From Polynucleobacter sp. MWH-UH23A (GTDB lineage Bacteria > Pseudomonadota > Gammaproteobacteria > Burkholderiales > Burkholderiaceae), in assembly GCF_040409805.1 (NCBI RefSeq), contig NZ_CP099572.1, forward strand, positions 1,054,001 to 1,118,000: 64,000 nt of DNA. Direction: 5' to 3'. A program made the translations under genes and the position numbers. Of the stretch, positions 1-8,591 are shown piece after piece; position 1 is the first letter of the stretch; each line of letters opens with the position of its first letter. The notes below the pieces were generated by a model. It ran no database searches. It had not been told where the DNA came from and worked only from the letters and a program-made list of their open reading frames with translations.

Positions 1-385
1 AAGATGATGGGCTTGGACGGATGAACGCATTTTCTAAAACAGAAAGTCGCTCCATTCGAGTCTTGTCGCCCAAAATAGAGCCGCCGGATAAACTTGATGA
101 GGGATCAATTGCGAGAACTGCAACCCGATGACCTTTCTCAATCAAATACAGGCCAAGAGATTCAATTAAGGTGGACTTACCAACACCTGGAACACCAGAA
201 ATACCCAAGCGGAATGACTTCCCTGTTTTTGGCAGTAGAGCATTAAGCACTTCGTCAGCGCGTTTGCGATGATCTAGTCGAGTCGACTCAAGCAATGTAA
301 TGACTTTTGCCAACGCCCTTCGCTGCTTTAGCGACGGGGCGCTGGTGAGGTCATTTACCAAAGCCTGATCAACTGCCTCGATCAT
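1..385 (-). CDS. meaB: Methylmalonyl-CoA mutase-associated GTPase MeaB (N-terminal part, runs off the window)
   Basis: Read from the ATG at 385 down to base 1, this encodes the first ~128 residues of a MeaB/ArgK-type G protein, the chaperone that loads and protects cobalamin in methylmalonyl-CoA mutase. Visible are a helical N-terminus and the P-loop GVPGVGKST followed by a conserved AIDPSS stretch and GDKTRM, all hallmarks of the family. The C-terminal half lies outside the window. The start codon is 24 nt beyond the stop of the mutase gene on the same strand, so the two are almost certainly one transcript, and this pairing is the classic genomic signature of the family. A different MeaB-like GTPase (IcmF or HypB type) is unlikely given the neighbour. 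Confidence 0.93.
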   Translation of the reverse strand, partial: MIEAVDQALVNDLTSAPSLKQRRALAKVITLLESTRLDHRKRADEVLNALLPKTGKSFRLGISGVPGVGKSTLIESLGLYLIEKGHRVAVLAIDPSSSLSGGSILGDKTRMERLSVLENAFIRPSPSS

Positions 386-409
386 CTTGCCTATCTCGCC
401 TAGATCGTA

Positions 410-2623
410 TTAAGTAGGTTTTACAGATTTACGGATTTGCTCAAGCACATCCTTGGCTGAAGCAGGAATTGGTGTACCTGGACCGTAGATGCCTTTAACG
501 CCAGCCTCATACAGGAACTCATAATCCTGTCTTGGTATAACTCCACCAACAAAGACAATGATGTCGTCAGCACCTTGTTTTTTCAGTTCAGCAATAATTG
601 CTGGAACAAGAGTCTTGTGACCAGCCGCTAAGGTTGAAACGCCTAATGCATGAACGTCATTCTCAATCGCCTGACGCGCGCACTCTTCTGGAGTCTGAAA
701 TAGAGGACCAATATCCACATCAAAGCCAAGATCGGCATAAGCGGTTGCAACCACCTTTGCGCCACGATCATGGCCGTCTTGACCAAGCTTAGCAATCATC
801 ACACGTGGACGACGACCAAACTCTTTTGCAAAATCTGCAATTTCTGTTTGTAATTTTGCCCAGCCCTCAGCTGAGTCATAAGCAGCAGCATACACTCCGG
901 TCACCTTTTGAGTATCGGCGCGATGGCGCCCGTAAACTTTTTCTAATGCATCTGAGACCTCACCAACTGTTGCACGCAGACGAATTGCGTTGACAGATAA
1001 CTCTAGTAAATTACCTGAGCCTTCTTCAGCAGCCTTGGTTAAAGCATCTAATGCAGCCTGTACTTTTTTACTGTCACGCTTCGCTTTGATATCTTTGAGG
1101 CGAGCAACCTGTCCATCACGAACCTTGTCGTTATCAATCATCAATACATCAACAAGATCTTCTTTGGCCAGCTTATATTTATTTACCCCAACGATCACAT
1201 CAGAACCTGAATCAATCTTCGCCTGTTTTTCAGCAGCAGCGGCTTCAATTTTGAGCTTAGCCCAACCACTTTCAACAGCCTTAGTCATGCCACCCATTGC
1301 GTCAACTTCTTCAATAATCTCCCAAGCTTTATCAGCCATCTCTTGAGTCAAACTCTCCATCATGTATGAGCCGGCCCATGGATCGATTACGCTGGTGATA
1401 TGGGTTTCTTCTTGCAAAATGAGCTGGGTGTTTCTGGCAATACGGCTTGAGAATTCGGAAGGTAAGGCAATTGCCTCATCTAAAGAATTGGTATGCAAAG
1501 ACTGTGTGCCACCAAATACTGCAGCCATCGCCTCAACAGTCGTTCTCACAACGTTGTTATAAGGATCTTGCTCCGTCAAAGACCAGCCCGATGTCTGACA
1601 GTGGGTTCGTAGCATCAATGATTTTGGATTTTTAGGTTCAAAGGACTTCATGATGCGCCACCACAATAAGCGTGCCGCGCGCAATTTAGCTACTTCAAGG
1701 TAGAAGTTCATACCGATCGCAAAAAAGAATGAAAGGCGACCAGCAAAACCATCAACATCCAATCCTTTTGCTAAAGCAGTTTTGACATACTCCTTACCGT
1801 CAGCCAATGTAAACGCCAGCTCCAATACTTGATTGGCGCCCGCTTCTTGCATGTGATAACCCGAAATAGAAATCGAGTTGAACTTAGGCATATTCTTGGC
1901 GGTGTACTCAATAATGTCGCCAATGATTCGCATTGAAGGCTCTGGTGGATAAATATAGGTATTACGCACCATGAACTCTTTCAGAATATCGTTCTGAATC
2001 GTTCCAGACAATTGCTCTTGCTTAACGCCCTGCTCCTCACCTGCAACAATGTACCCAGCCAGCACTGGCAGAACCGCTCCGTTCATGGTCATCGACACAG
2101 AAACCTTATCTAACGGGATTCCGTCAAACAAAATTTTCATATCCTCTACAGAATCAATCGCCACACCAGCCTTACCAACGTCACCCGTTACACGAGGATG
2201 ATCGGAGTCATAACCGCGATGGGTTGCCAAATCGAATGCAACAGAAACGCCTTGTCCTCCAGCCTCCAAAGCTTTGCGATAAAAAGCATTTGATTCTTCG
2301 GCCGTTGAAAAACCAGCATACTGACGAATGGTCCAAGGACGTACTGAATACATCGTTGCTTGTGGCCCACGAACAAATGGCTCAAAACCTGGCAATGTAT
2401 CTTTGTAATTAAGGTCTTTTGAATCTGCAGACGTATAGAGTGCTTTTAAATGAATTCCATCGGGAGTTTTCCAGCCAAGCTGATTAACATCACCATTAGG
2501 CGCTGACTTTTGCGCAGCTTTATTCCAAGAATCTAAACTCACATCTGGAAATGATGGCCATTCTTTGCTGGATGGATTTTTCTTTTCTGAACTCACAAAA
2601 CACTCCCTAGTTTTTTGTTGCAT
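410..2623 (-). CDS. scpA: Methylmalonyl-CoA mutase, single-chain
   Basis: Adenosylcobalamin-dependent isomerase interconverting succinyl-CoA and (R)-methylmalonyl-CoA, the link between propionyl-CoA and the TCA cycle. At 737 residues it has the full-length single-chain form. The N-terminal (beta/alpha)8 barrel contains [21 protein letters not shown] sequence from about residue 90 and the substrate-site region GYHMQEAGA. The C-terminal B12-binding domain carries DGHDRG, whose His is near residue 618 and supplies the lower cobalt ligand. It precedes meaB by 24 nt. The divergent GntR regulator starts only 67 bp away, so it is the obvious candidate regulator. The ~40-residue N-terminal leader before the barrel is normal for bacterial homodimers. 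No epimerase or propionyl-CoA carboxylase gene is visible in the window. Confidence 0.96.
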   Translation of the reverse strand: MQQKTRECFVSSEKKNPSSKEWPSFPDVSLDSWNKAAQKSAPNGDVNQLGWKTPDGIHLKALYTSADSKDLNYKDTLPGFEPFVRGPQATMYSVRPWTIRQYAGFSTAEESNAFYRKALEAGGQGVSVAFDLATHRGYDSDHPRVTGDVGKAGVAIDSVEDMKILFDGIPLDKVSVSMTMNGAVLPVLAGYIVAGEEQGVKQEQLSGTIQNDILKEFMVRNTYIYPPEPSMRIIGDIIEYTAKNMPKFNSISISGYHMQEAGANQVLELAFTLADGKEYVKTALAKGLDVDGFAGRLSFFFAIGMNFYLEVAKLRAARLLWWRIMKSFEPKNPKSLMLRTHCQTSGWSLTEQDPYNNVVRTTVEAMAAVFGGTQSLHTNSLDEAIALPSEFSSRIARNTQLILQEETHITSVIDPWAGSYMMESLTQEMADKAWEIIEEVDAMGGMTKAVESGWAKLKIEAAAAEKQAKIDSGSDVIVGVNKYKLAKEDLVDVLMIDNDKVRDGQVARLKDIKAKRDSKKVQAALDALTKAAEEGSGNLLELSVNAIRLRATVGEVSDALEKVYGRHRADTQKVTGVYAAAYDSAEGWAKLQTEIADFAKEFGRRPRVMIAKLGQDGHDRGAKVVATAYADLGFDVDIGPLFQTPEECARQAIENDVHALGVSTLAAGHKTLVPAIIAELKKQGADDIIVFVGGVIPRQDYEFLYEAGVKGIYGPGTPIPASAKDVLEQIRKSVKPT

Positions 2624-2677
2624 TGCATATAAGATTCTGTAATTCTGCTTGACTATTTGTCATTTGTCTAGTTATCA

Positions 2678-2699
2678 TGTATTCATAATTATGAATACA
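2678..2699. promoter_or_regulatory. Perfect 22-bp palindrome over the GntR start codon
   Basis: Bases 2678-2699 form a perfect inverted repeat with half-site TGTATTCATAA. It overlaps the ATG at 2691 of the GntR gene and lies 55 bp upstream of the mutase start on the other strand. FadR/FCD-type GntR proteins bind such short palindromes, so this is probably an autoregulatory operator that could also control scpA-meaB. Confidence 0.7.
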
Positions 2700-3329
2700 A
2701 AACTGAATAATAGACCCTTGTACGAAGACGTCGCAGACAAGCTTCGGGAGCAGATATTTGCCAAACAATTAGCCCCAGGTAGCTGGCTTGATGAGCAAAG
2801 CCTTGCTGACCAGTTTGGGATTAGTCGCACCCCAATGCGGGAAGCAATCAAAGTTCTCGCTTCTGAAGGTTTGGTGACGATCAAAATGCGTCGTGGCGCT
2901 TATGTAACAGAAATAGCTAGAAATGATCTTGAGCAGATCTTTACCATCCTCTCCTTGCTAGAGGGCGAAGCAGCCAAACAAACAGCAATTAAGGCTACCG
3001 AGGAAGAGCTTAATCAACTCGACTATTGGCATCACCGCTTAGAAAAAGCCGCCGCCGATCGGGATATAGAACAATTTTTTGAAATCAATGGAAAATTTCA
3101 CGAACTTATTCAAGAAATTGCAGGCAATCGCTGGATGAATGGCGTCATTGCAGATTTGAGAAAAGTTCTCAAACTACATCGTCGCGATTCACTAACCAGC
3201 ACAGGAAGACTACAAAACTCCTTGCTTGAGCATCGAGAAATACTTAAAGCGCTTTTAAAGCGCGATCAAACAGGCGCCGAAGTGGCAATGAGAAAACATA
3301 TGGAGCGCGGATTAGAGGCGCTCAGATAG
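2691..3329 (+). CDS. GntR family (FCD domain) transcriptional regulator
   Basis: A 212-residue regulator of the FadR subfamily. The N-terminal winged helix-turn-helix (about residues 10-75) includes LADQFGISRTPMREAIKVL, and the all-helical FCD ligand domain follows with the usual His and Asp metal or ligand positions. I start it at 2691 rather than an upstream alternative at 2649. The NRPLYEDVADKLREQI stretch is the normal N-terminus of the family, and a start at 2649 would read through the palindromic operator. It is divergent from methylmalonyl-CoA mutase, which suggests that it senses a propionate or methylmalonate-pathway metabolite. The effector cannot be read from the sequence. A bidirectional terminator follows its stop. 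Confidence 0.9.
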   Translation: MNTKLNNRPLYEDVADKLREQIFAKQLAPGSWLDEQSLADQFGISRTPMREAIKVLASEGLVTIKMRRGAYVTEIARNDLEQIFTILSLLEGEAAKQTAIKATEEELNQLDYWHHRLEKAAADRDIEQFFEINGKFHELIQEIAGNRWMNGVIADLRKVLKLHRRDSLTSTGRLQNSLLEHREILKALLKRDQTGAEVAMRKHMERGLEALR

Positions 3330-3350
3330 TACTTTGATGTATACAAAGAA

Positions 3351-3380
3351 AAAAGGCTTGGAAAATTACCCAAGCCTTTT
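3351..3380. terminator. Bidirectional rho-independent terminator
   Basis: An 11-bp stem, AAAAGGCTTGG paired with CCAAGCCTTTT, sits between two convergent genes (GntR regulator and cytochrome c). It has A-runs on one side and T-runs on the other, so it can serve both strands. Confidence 0.85.
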
Positions 3381-3401
3381 CGCATGAAGTTATGGGAAAA
3401 C

Positions 3402-3755
3402 CTACTTCTTGATAACAAAGTTCCCCGGCAATGAAGCTATATAAGCTGCAATATCATGCAAATCAGCATCAGTTAAAGACTGAACCTGAGAGCCCATTAC
3501 TGCGTTATTGCGTCCATATTGCGCGTTGCCATTGCCTACCTTGTAAGCCTTTAATGCGTAATAGATGTAATCAGGATATTGACCAGCTAATTTAGGATAC
3601 GCAGGCAAGATCGGGGCATTTAAGCCGGCGCCGTGGCATGAAGCGCAATTCGCTTTCTCTACCAAAGCCTTTCCTTTATCAACGCTTGTAGCATTTGCCA
3701 CATTTACCAAACCAATACCAGAAAGCAATGCTGCTGTAATTAGTGCAAATTTCAT
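3402..3755 (-). CDS. Small periplasmic c-type cytochrome (class I, c553/c4-like)
   Basis: A 117-residue monohaem cytochrome with a Sec signal peptide (about residues 1-22, cleavage after NVANA) and one haem-binding motif CASCHG (Cys37, Cys40, His41). The distal Met ligand is probably in the VMGSQVQSL region. The protein would carry electrons in the periplasm towards a terminal oxidase or reductase. It lies 13 nt downstream of a second cytochrome of similar size, and together they resemble a split dihaem c4 cytochrome. Expression is probably driven from upstream of the second gene, where an FNR-type box lies. Confidence 0.88.
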   Translation of the reverse strand: MKFALITAALLSGIGLVNVANATSVDKGKALVEKANCASCHGAGLNAPILPAYPKLAGQYPDYIYYALKAYKVGNGNAQYGRNNAVMGSQVQSLTDADLHDIAAYIASLPGNFVIKK

Positions 3756-3768
3756 AAAGGCGCCTCTA

Positions 3769-4134
3769 TTACTTCAATGGGTTATTCGGTGAGCTGGCAG
3801 TTTGCGCAGCATAGTACTCGCCAATATCAGCCATGTCCTGATCAGACAAGCTAGCTGCGATGGAGCGCATTGTCGGGTGTTTTCTTTCACCTTTTTTGTA
3901 TGCCGCTAAAGCAGAAGCAATATATGCAGCATTCTGACCGCCCAACATCGGAACTCTGTAAACCAATGGATAGTCAGCACGGTAGTCAGGAATTGAGTGG
4001 CAACCTACACAAAGCCATACCTTGCCATTACCAGCACTAGCGTTACCTTTAACTTCATCGGCCTGAGCCGCAAATCCAGCAAACGCCAGACCAGCACAGA
4101 CGAGCAATTTAGAAAGAATTGAGAGTTTTTTCAT
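3769..4134 (-). CDS. Small periplasmic c-type cytochrome (class I)
   Basis: A 121-residue monohaem cytochrome with a signal peptide ending near AAQA and the motif CVGCHS (Cys42, Cys45, His46). The sequence PMLGGQNAAYIASALAAYKKGERKHPTM is class I-like, and the Met ligand is probably in HPTMRSI. It is the first gene of the two-cytochrome operon. A perfect FNR-like palindrome lies about 20 bp upstream of the start codon, suggesting redox control by a Crp/Fnr protein. The exact electron-transfer partner is not evident from the neighbourhood. Confidence 0.88.
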   Translation of the reverse strand: MKKLSILSKLLVCAGLAFAGFAAQADEVKGNASAGNGKVWLCVGCHSIPDYRADYPLVYRVPMLGGQNAAYIASALAAYKKGERKHPTMRSIAASLSDQDMADIGEYYAAQTASSPNNPLK

Positions 4135-4154
4135 AGAAATCAGTATTTATGAGT

Positions 4155-4168
4155 TTGATTTAAATCAA
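4155..4168. promoter_or_regulatory. FNR/Crp-type box upstream of the cytochrome c pair
   Basis: TTGATTTAAATCAA is a perfect palindrome matching the FNR consensus TTGAT-N4-ATCAA. Its centre is about 27 bp from the downstream start codon (4134, minus strand). That is closer than a class II activator site usually lies, so repression is also possible. Confidence 0.7.
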
Positions 4169-4319
4169 CTGGGGAGAGTATAGCGGAGAGTGACCTATTC
4201 GACCCGCATTTGGGTCATGCTTTTGGCCCTTCGGCGTCAAAAATCAGTAGAAATACTGAAAATTGAACGCCATTTACCTATACTGGAACACCCCACATAA
4301 CAGATTTTGATTGTCCGAA

Positions 4320-5201
4320 ATGACCTCAGCATACAAGACTAGCAACCCTAAACCCTCAATGCGCTTTGATGGAAGCCAGCAATACGTGGCAACAGATGAC
4401 CTGAAGCTGGCTGTAAATGCAGCAATAGCGCTACAGCGCCCACTTCTCATAAAAGGGGAGCCAGGAACAGGCAAAACAATGCTGGCAGAAGAGGTGGCAT
4501 CCGCCCTCAAGATGCCACTGTTGCAATGGCACATCAAATCTACCACCAAGGCCCAGCAAGGGCTCTACGAGTACGATGCTGTTAGTCGTCTGCGTGACTC
4601 TCAGTTAGGCGATGAAAAAGTTAAAGACATTCGCAACTACATTGTAAAAGGCGTCTTATGGCAAGCATTTGAAGCAGATCATCCCACTGTACTGCTCATT
4701 GACGAGATCGATAAAGCAGATATCGAATTTCCAAATGATCTCTTACGTGAAATTGACCGAATGGAGTTTTATGTATATGAAACCCGCGAGCTAATAAAAG
4801 CAAAGCACCGCCCTCTTGTCATTATTACTTCCAATAATGAAAAAGAATTACCAGATGCTTTCTTGCGTCGCTGTTTCTTTCATTACATTAGTTTTCCAGA
4901 TGCAAATACGATGCAAAGCATTGTGGATGTACATCATCCCAATATCAAACAAGATCTTCTAGATGCTGCTCTTAAAGCCTTCTATCAAATCCGCGCATTA
5001 CCAGGACTAAAGAAGAAGCCATCCACCTCCGAATTGATTGACTGGTTGAAGCTCTTGCTCGCGGAGGATATTCCACCAGAGGCCCTCCACTCACAAGATG
5101 AAAAAATTGTGGTGCCCCCTCTACATGGCGCTTTACTCAAGAATGAACAAGACATTCATCTTTTTGAGCGTTTAGTGATGATGAATCGCAATCATCGCTA
5201 A
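4320..5201 (+). CDS. MoxR-type AAA+ ATPase
   Basis: A 293-residue AAA+ chaperone ATPase of the MoxR/CoxD type. These act with VWA-domain partners to insert metal centres or remodel protein complexes. Seen are Walker A GEPGTGKT (about residues 46-53), Walker B VLLIDEIDKAD, sensor-1 ITSNNEKELPDA and the arginine finger FLRRC. A TTG at 4311 in the same frame is an alternative start adding three residues, and neither start has a clear Shine-Dalgarno. The VWA partner follows 27 nt downstream, an arrangement that is nearly universal for this family. The XdhC and MobA-like genes nearby suggest a role in maturing a molybdenum hydroxylase. Confidence 0.92.
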   Translation: MTSAYKTSNPKPSMRFDGSQQYVATDDLKLAVNAAIALQRPLLIKGEPGTGKTMLAEEVASALKMPLLQWHIKSTTKAQQGLYEYDAVSRLRDSQLGDEKVKDIRNYIVKGVLWQAFEADHPTVLLIDEIDKADIEFPNDLLREIDRMEFYVYETRELIKAKHRPLVIITSNNEKELPDAFLRRCFFHYISFPDANTMQSIVDVHHPNIKQDLLDAALKAFYQIRALPGLKKKPSTSELIDWLKLLLAEDIPPEALHSQDEKIVVPPLHGALLKNEQDIHLFERLVMMNRNHR

Positions 5202-5228
5202 ATACCCGCTAAAAAATAGACTAGAGAA

Positions 5229-6404
5229 ATGTTAATCTCATTCTTTCTCAAGTTGAAAGAGGCCAAAGTGCCTGTTTCTGTGAGAGAGTTCTTAACTTTA
5301 TTAGAAGCACTAAAGACAGGGGTGATAGCCCCATCAATGGATGAGTTTTATCAACTATCACGCATGACGCTGGTCAAAGATGAGCAATACTTTGATCGCT
5401 TTGATCAAGTATTTGGTAACTACTTTAAAGGGGTCGAGCAAATCATCGCCCTATCGCCAGATATTCCTGTCGATTGGCTGGAAAAAAAATTACAGCGAGT
5501 TTTATCCGAAGAAGAAAAAGCGGCTTTACAAAAGCTAGGCGGCCCCGAGGCACTCAGAAAAAGACTTGAAGAATTGCTCAAAGAACAAAAAGAATGGCAC
5601 GGGGGTGGCAATAAGTGGATTGGCGCTGGCGGCTCATCGCCTTTTGGACATAGCGGCTATCACCCAGAGGGCATTCGTATTGGCGGCGACAGCGCAGGTA
5701 ATCGCACTGCTATTAAAGTTTGGGAAGCTCGTGAATTTAAAGATTACGACAGCAACCTAGCTCTTGGCACCAGAAATATTAAAGTGGCTTTAAGGCGTTT
5801 ACGTCGCTTTGCTCGCCAGGGCTCGGCACTAGAGCTCGACCTTGAAAAAACAATTCACTCAACTGCAGCAAACGCAGGCATGCTGGATATTCAGATGCGG
5901 CCAGAACGCCATAACCAAGTCAAGGTATTGTTGCTCATGGATGTCGGTGGCTCAATGGATGATCATATTCAGCGTATTGGTGAGTTATTTTCCGCAGCCA
6001 AAGTAGAGTTCAAACATTTAGAGCACTATTATTTTCATAACTGTATTTATGAAAATCTCTGGCAAAGCAATCGACGGCGCAGAGACCAAGTGACAGCCAC
6101 GCAGGACATTATTAATAAATACGGGCCTGACTATAAACTGATTTTTGTGGGTGATGCCACAATGTCTCCTTATGAGATCCTCAGTCCCAATGGTTCAGTT
6201 GAATATAACAACAAAGAAGCTGGCGCAGTATGGATTAATCGACTCTTGGATCACTTTCCGCACTTTGCGTGGCTCAATCCTGAACCTGAATCCATCTGGG
6301 AATATCGTCAATCCATCGACATCATGAAAAAACTTATGAAAGATCGCATGTACCCTGTCACCTTAAACGGCTTAGAGACAGCAATGCGTCAACTATCTAA
6401 ATAA
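5229..6404 (+). CDS. VWA domain protein (CoxE-like), MoxR partner
   Basis: A 391-residue cytosolic protein. The N-terminal ~200 residues are helical and charged with a Gly-rich segment (GGGNKWIGAGG). The C-terminal half is a von Willebrand A-like domain with the metal-site motif DVGGSMDD near residue 238 and GDATMSPYEI further on. In this subfamily the usual DxSxS motif is replaced by DxGGS, so metal binding is plausible but altered. It lies directly downstream of the MoxR ATPase, the conserved two-gene module in which the ATPase acts through the VWA protein on a client enzyme. The client is not encoded in the window. Confidence 0.9.
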   Translation: MLISFFLKLKEAKVPVSVREFLTLLEALKTGVIAPSMDEFYQLSRMTLVKDEQYFDRFDQVFGNYFKGVEQIIALSPDIPVDWLEKKLQRVLSEEEKAALQKLGGPEALRKRLEELLKEQKEWHGGGNKWIGAGGSSPFGHSGYHPEGIRIGGDSAGNRTAIKVWEAREFKDYDSNLALGTRNIKVALRRLRRFARQGSALELDLEKTIHSTAANAGMLDIQMRPERHNQVKVLLLMDVGGSMDDHIQRIGELFSAAKVEFKHLEHYYFHNCIYENLWQSNRRRRDQVTATQDIINKYGPDYKLIFVGDATMSPYEILSPNGSVEYNNKEAGAVWINRLLDHFPHFAWLNPEPESIWEYRQSIDIMKKLMKDRMYPVTLNGLETAMRQLSK

Positions 6405-6464
6405 CTTGTCTCTGACAAATTACCAGTAATATTTGCATCTGATGAAACCCTAACCGAGAAAACC

Positions 6465-6920
6465 ATGAGCACTATCAATGATCGATTAAAAACCCTTGGA
6501 ATTGATTTACCTCCGCCAGGACCACCAGCAGCTGCTTATGTAATGGCTGCTACATCAGGTAATACGGTATTTCTATCGGGACATATTGCCAAACGCGATG
6601 GCAAACCATGGGTTGGTAAGCTCGGCAAAGATATGGATACGGAAACAGGCAAAGCAGCCGCCAGATCCATTGCGATTGACCTCATTTCTACCCTGCAAAA
6701 TCATCTTGGCTCACTCGACAAGGTTAAGCGCATCGTTAAAGTAATGGGACTGGTGAACTCCACCAATGAATACACTGAACAACATCTGGTGGTAAATGGG
6801 TGCTCTGAATTACTCTTTGAAGTTTTTGGCGATGCTGGCAAGCATGCTCGTAGTGCATTTGGGGTTGCGCAAATTCCACTTGGGGCCTGCGTTGAGATTG
6901 AGTTAATTGCTGAGATTTAA
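6465..6920 (+). CDS. RidA/YjgF family protein
   Basis: A 151-residue member of the RidA/YjgF/UK114 superfamily, homotrimeric proteins, some of which hydrolyse reactive enamines or imines. Typical elements are the N-terminal INDRLKTLGIDLPPP, the substrate-site region FLSGHIA and the C-terminal GACVEIELIAEI. The usual catalytic Arg region reads ARSAFGVAQIPLG, in which the Arg-Ser-x-x-x-Val-x-x-Leu pattern is kept. It belongs to the longer ~150-residue subfamily rather than archetypal RidA (~128 residues), so deaminase activity should not be assumed. It follows the VWA gene by 60 nt and overlaps the convergent MobA-like gene by 4 nt. Confidence 0.85.
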   Translation: MSTINDRLKTLGIDLPPPGPPAAAYVMAATSGNTVFLSGHIAKRDGKPWVGKLGKDMDTETGKAAARSIAIDLISTLQNHLGSLDKVKRIVKVMGLVNSTNEYTEQHLVVNGCSELLFEVFGDAGKHARSAFGVAQIPLGACVEIELIAEI

Positions 6921-7558
6921 TCTCGTTTAATACCTAGCTTCTGGATGTCTGCGTCAGTGTCGACATCCAGAATATATGCGTCATTATCAGAATTAAATAT
7001 TTTGATGCGATTTGGATTCTTATCCATAAACGATCTACAAACCATCCCCGGGATTTGCAGCATCTCATCTGCAGCCCTCTTAGAAAATAGCGCGGGATTG
7101 CCACGTTGACCTCCCACCATCGGCATCAACACATCTTGATGCGACCCGCGATCAACAAATTGATTTAGCAAGGCAATTAGTTCATCTTCACCAATCTGCG
7201 GCTGATCACTCAAACACATTGCCACTACATCAAATGCATCACCCAAGGATTCAAGAGCAAGCCTTACGGATGAGGCTTGTCCAGAAGATGCATTTTGGTT
7301 ACGGATGATGGTGATGGATAGATCCATCAACTTAGCCAATCTATTGAGCTCTTGCTCTATTGGCACTGCATGAAATCCGGTAATGGCAATGAACTCAACT
7401 GGATGAAGCGCTTTAATAGCAGTACAAAACCTTTCCAAAAGAGTTTTTCCATCCTTTTGCAAGAGCGCCTTCGGAACAGAGCCCATACGACTTCCTTCGC
7501 CGGCAGCTAATAAGACGATCGCTATACGCAGATTGGAAGATTTACGCAATGAACTCAT
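6917..7558 (-). CDS. MobA-like nucleotidyltransferase (molybdenum cofactor cytidylyltransferase type)
   Basis: A 213-residue NTP-transferase. The N-terminal nucleotide-binding signature LAAGEGSRMG-x-PKALL (residues ~18-33) and the metal-binding Asp in CLSDQPQIG place it with MobA/MocA-type enzymes that transfer CMP or GMP to molybdopterin. It is divergent from xdhC and next to the MoxR/VWA genes. This supports the MocA reading (cytosine dinucleotide cofactor for CO-dehydrogenase-like hydroxylases) rather than the general MobA. No hydroxylase subunit genes are present in the window, so the recipient enzyme is unknown. Confidence 0.82.
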   Translation of the reverse strand: MSSLRKSSNLRIAIVLLAAGEGSRMGSVPKALLQKDGKTLLERFCTAIKALHPVEFIAITGFHAVPIEQELNRLAKLMDLSITIIRNQNASSGQASSVRLALESLGDAFDVVAMCLSDQPQIGEDELIALLNQFVDRGSHQDVLMPMVGGQRGNPALFSKRAADEMLQIPGMVCRSFMDKNPNRIKIFNSDNDAYILDVDTDADIQKLGIKRD

Positions 7559-7599
7559 TAGGGTGATAATAAATAAGAATTTAAAAATGAAGATACCGA

Positions 7600-8559
7600 A
7601 TGAATAGCACCGATCTGAGCGTACTCAAATCCGCAGTGAACTGGCTTCAATCAGGCCATTCTGTAGCAATAGCCACTGTTGTTCAAACTTGGGGCTCTGC
7701 CCCACGGCCAGTTGGATCTTGGCTTGCCATCCGCAATGATGGACAAGTTGCAGGATCCGTCTCTGGAGGTTGCGTCGAGGATGACCTGATCAGTCGCGTA
7801 CAAAGCGAAATTTTGACTCGTAATACCCCTGAGATAGTAGTGTATGGAGTTAGCCAAGAAGAAGCGGCACGCTTTGGTCTACCTTGTGGCGGCACATTGC
7901 GTCTATTAGTAGAGCCCAAGCCTGAAATCGCAATATTGGAGCAAATATTGCTAAGCATCAGCTCCCATCAAATTATCAAACGGTCTGTAAATATTGGAAC
8001 GGGCAAATCAACTTTAGAGCCCGGTACACGTAACGATGAATTTGCTTGTACAGCTAAGGAGATGTGCACTACCTATGGTCCACGCTGGCGTATGGTCATT
8101 ATTGGCGCAGGTCAGCTCTCTCAATACACAGCAGATTTTGCTATTGCGTCTGACTTTGAAGTCATTGTGATTGACCCGCGCGAAGAATACGCCGAAGGAT
8201 TAAATCGCTCTGATGTCACCTTTATTCAAGGTATGCCCGATGATGTTCTACTTGAGATTGGCGTGGACCCCCATACTGCAGTAGTAGCCTTGACCCATGA
8301 CCCTAAACTCGATGACATGGCATTGATGGAGGCCCTCAAGTCTTCCGCATTCTATGTAGGCGCCTTAGGTAGCAGAAAAAACACCCAAAAGCGCAAAGAG
8401 CGCTTAATTGAGTTTGATGTCAGCAAAGAAGAGGTTGAGAAACTTTATGGCCCTGTAGGTTTGTCTATAGGAGCCCTCACCCCACCAGAGATCGCTGTCT
8501 CCATACTGGCGGAAGTGATCGCCGTCAAATATGGAGTTAGCCTACCTAAAAAAGGGTAG
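7600..8559 (+). CDS. XdhC/CoxI family molybdenum hydroxylase maturation protein
   Basis: A 319-residue protein of the XdhC family, which binds molybdenum cofactor, promotes its sulfuration and inserts it into xanthine-dehydrogenase-like enzymes. The N-terminal XdhC_CoxI domain contains TWGSAPRPVGSWLAI and SGGCVEDD (residues ~25-65, with the conserved Cys) and LPCGGTLRL. The C-terminal Rossmann domain begins around residue 165 with VIIGAGQLSQYTADFA and has ALGSRKNTQKR. It is the divergent neighbour of the MobA-like transferase (41 bp between starts). Together with MoxR and VWA it makes a maturation set without its target. Confidence 0.9.
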   Translation: MNSTDLSVLKSAVNWLQSGHSVAIATVVQTWGSAPRPVGSWLAIRNDGQVAGSVSGGCVEDDLISRVQSEILTRNTPEIVVYGVSQEEAARFGLPCGGTLRLLVEPKPEIAILEQILLSISSHQIIKRSVNIGTGKSTLEPGTRNDEFACTAKEMCTTYGPRWRMVIIGAGQLSQYTADFAIASDFEVIVIDPREEYAEGLNRSDVTFIQGMPDDVLLEIGVDPHTAVVALTHDPKLDDMALMEALKSSAFYVGALGSRKNTQKRKERLIEFDVSKEEVEKLYGPVGLSIGALTPPEIAVSILAEVIAVKYGVSLPKKG

Positions 8560-8591
8560 TTTTTTAGCTTGGCTTTGTTAGGCAGCCGGCC

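Noticed and set aside
990-1346. 118-codon frame on the plus strand inside the mutase gene
   Set aside because: Antisense to a conserved enzyme, no ribosome-binding site, composition of a shadow frame.
4274-4549. 91-codon frame opposite the MoxR ATPase start
   Set aside because: It overlaps the conserved Walker A coding region of the MoxR gene and has no family resemblance.
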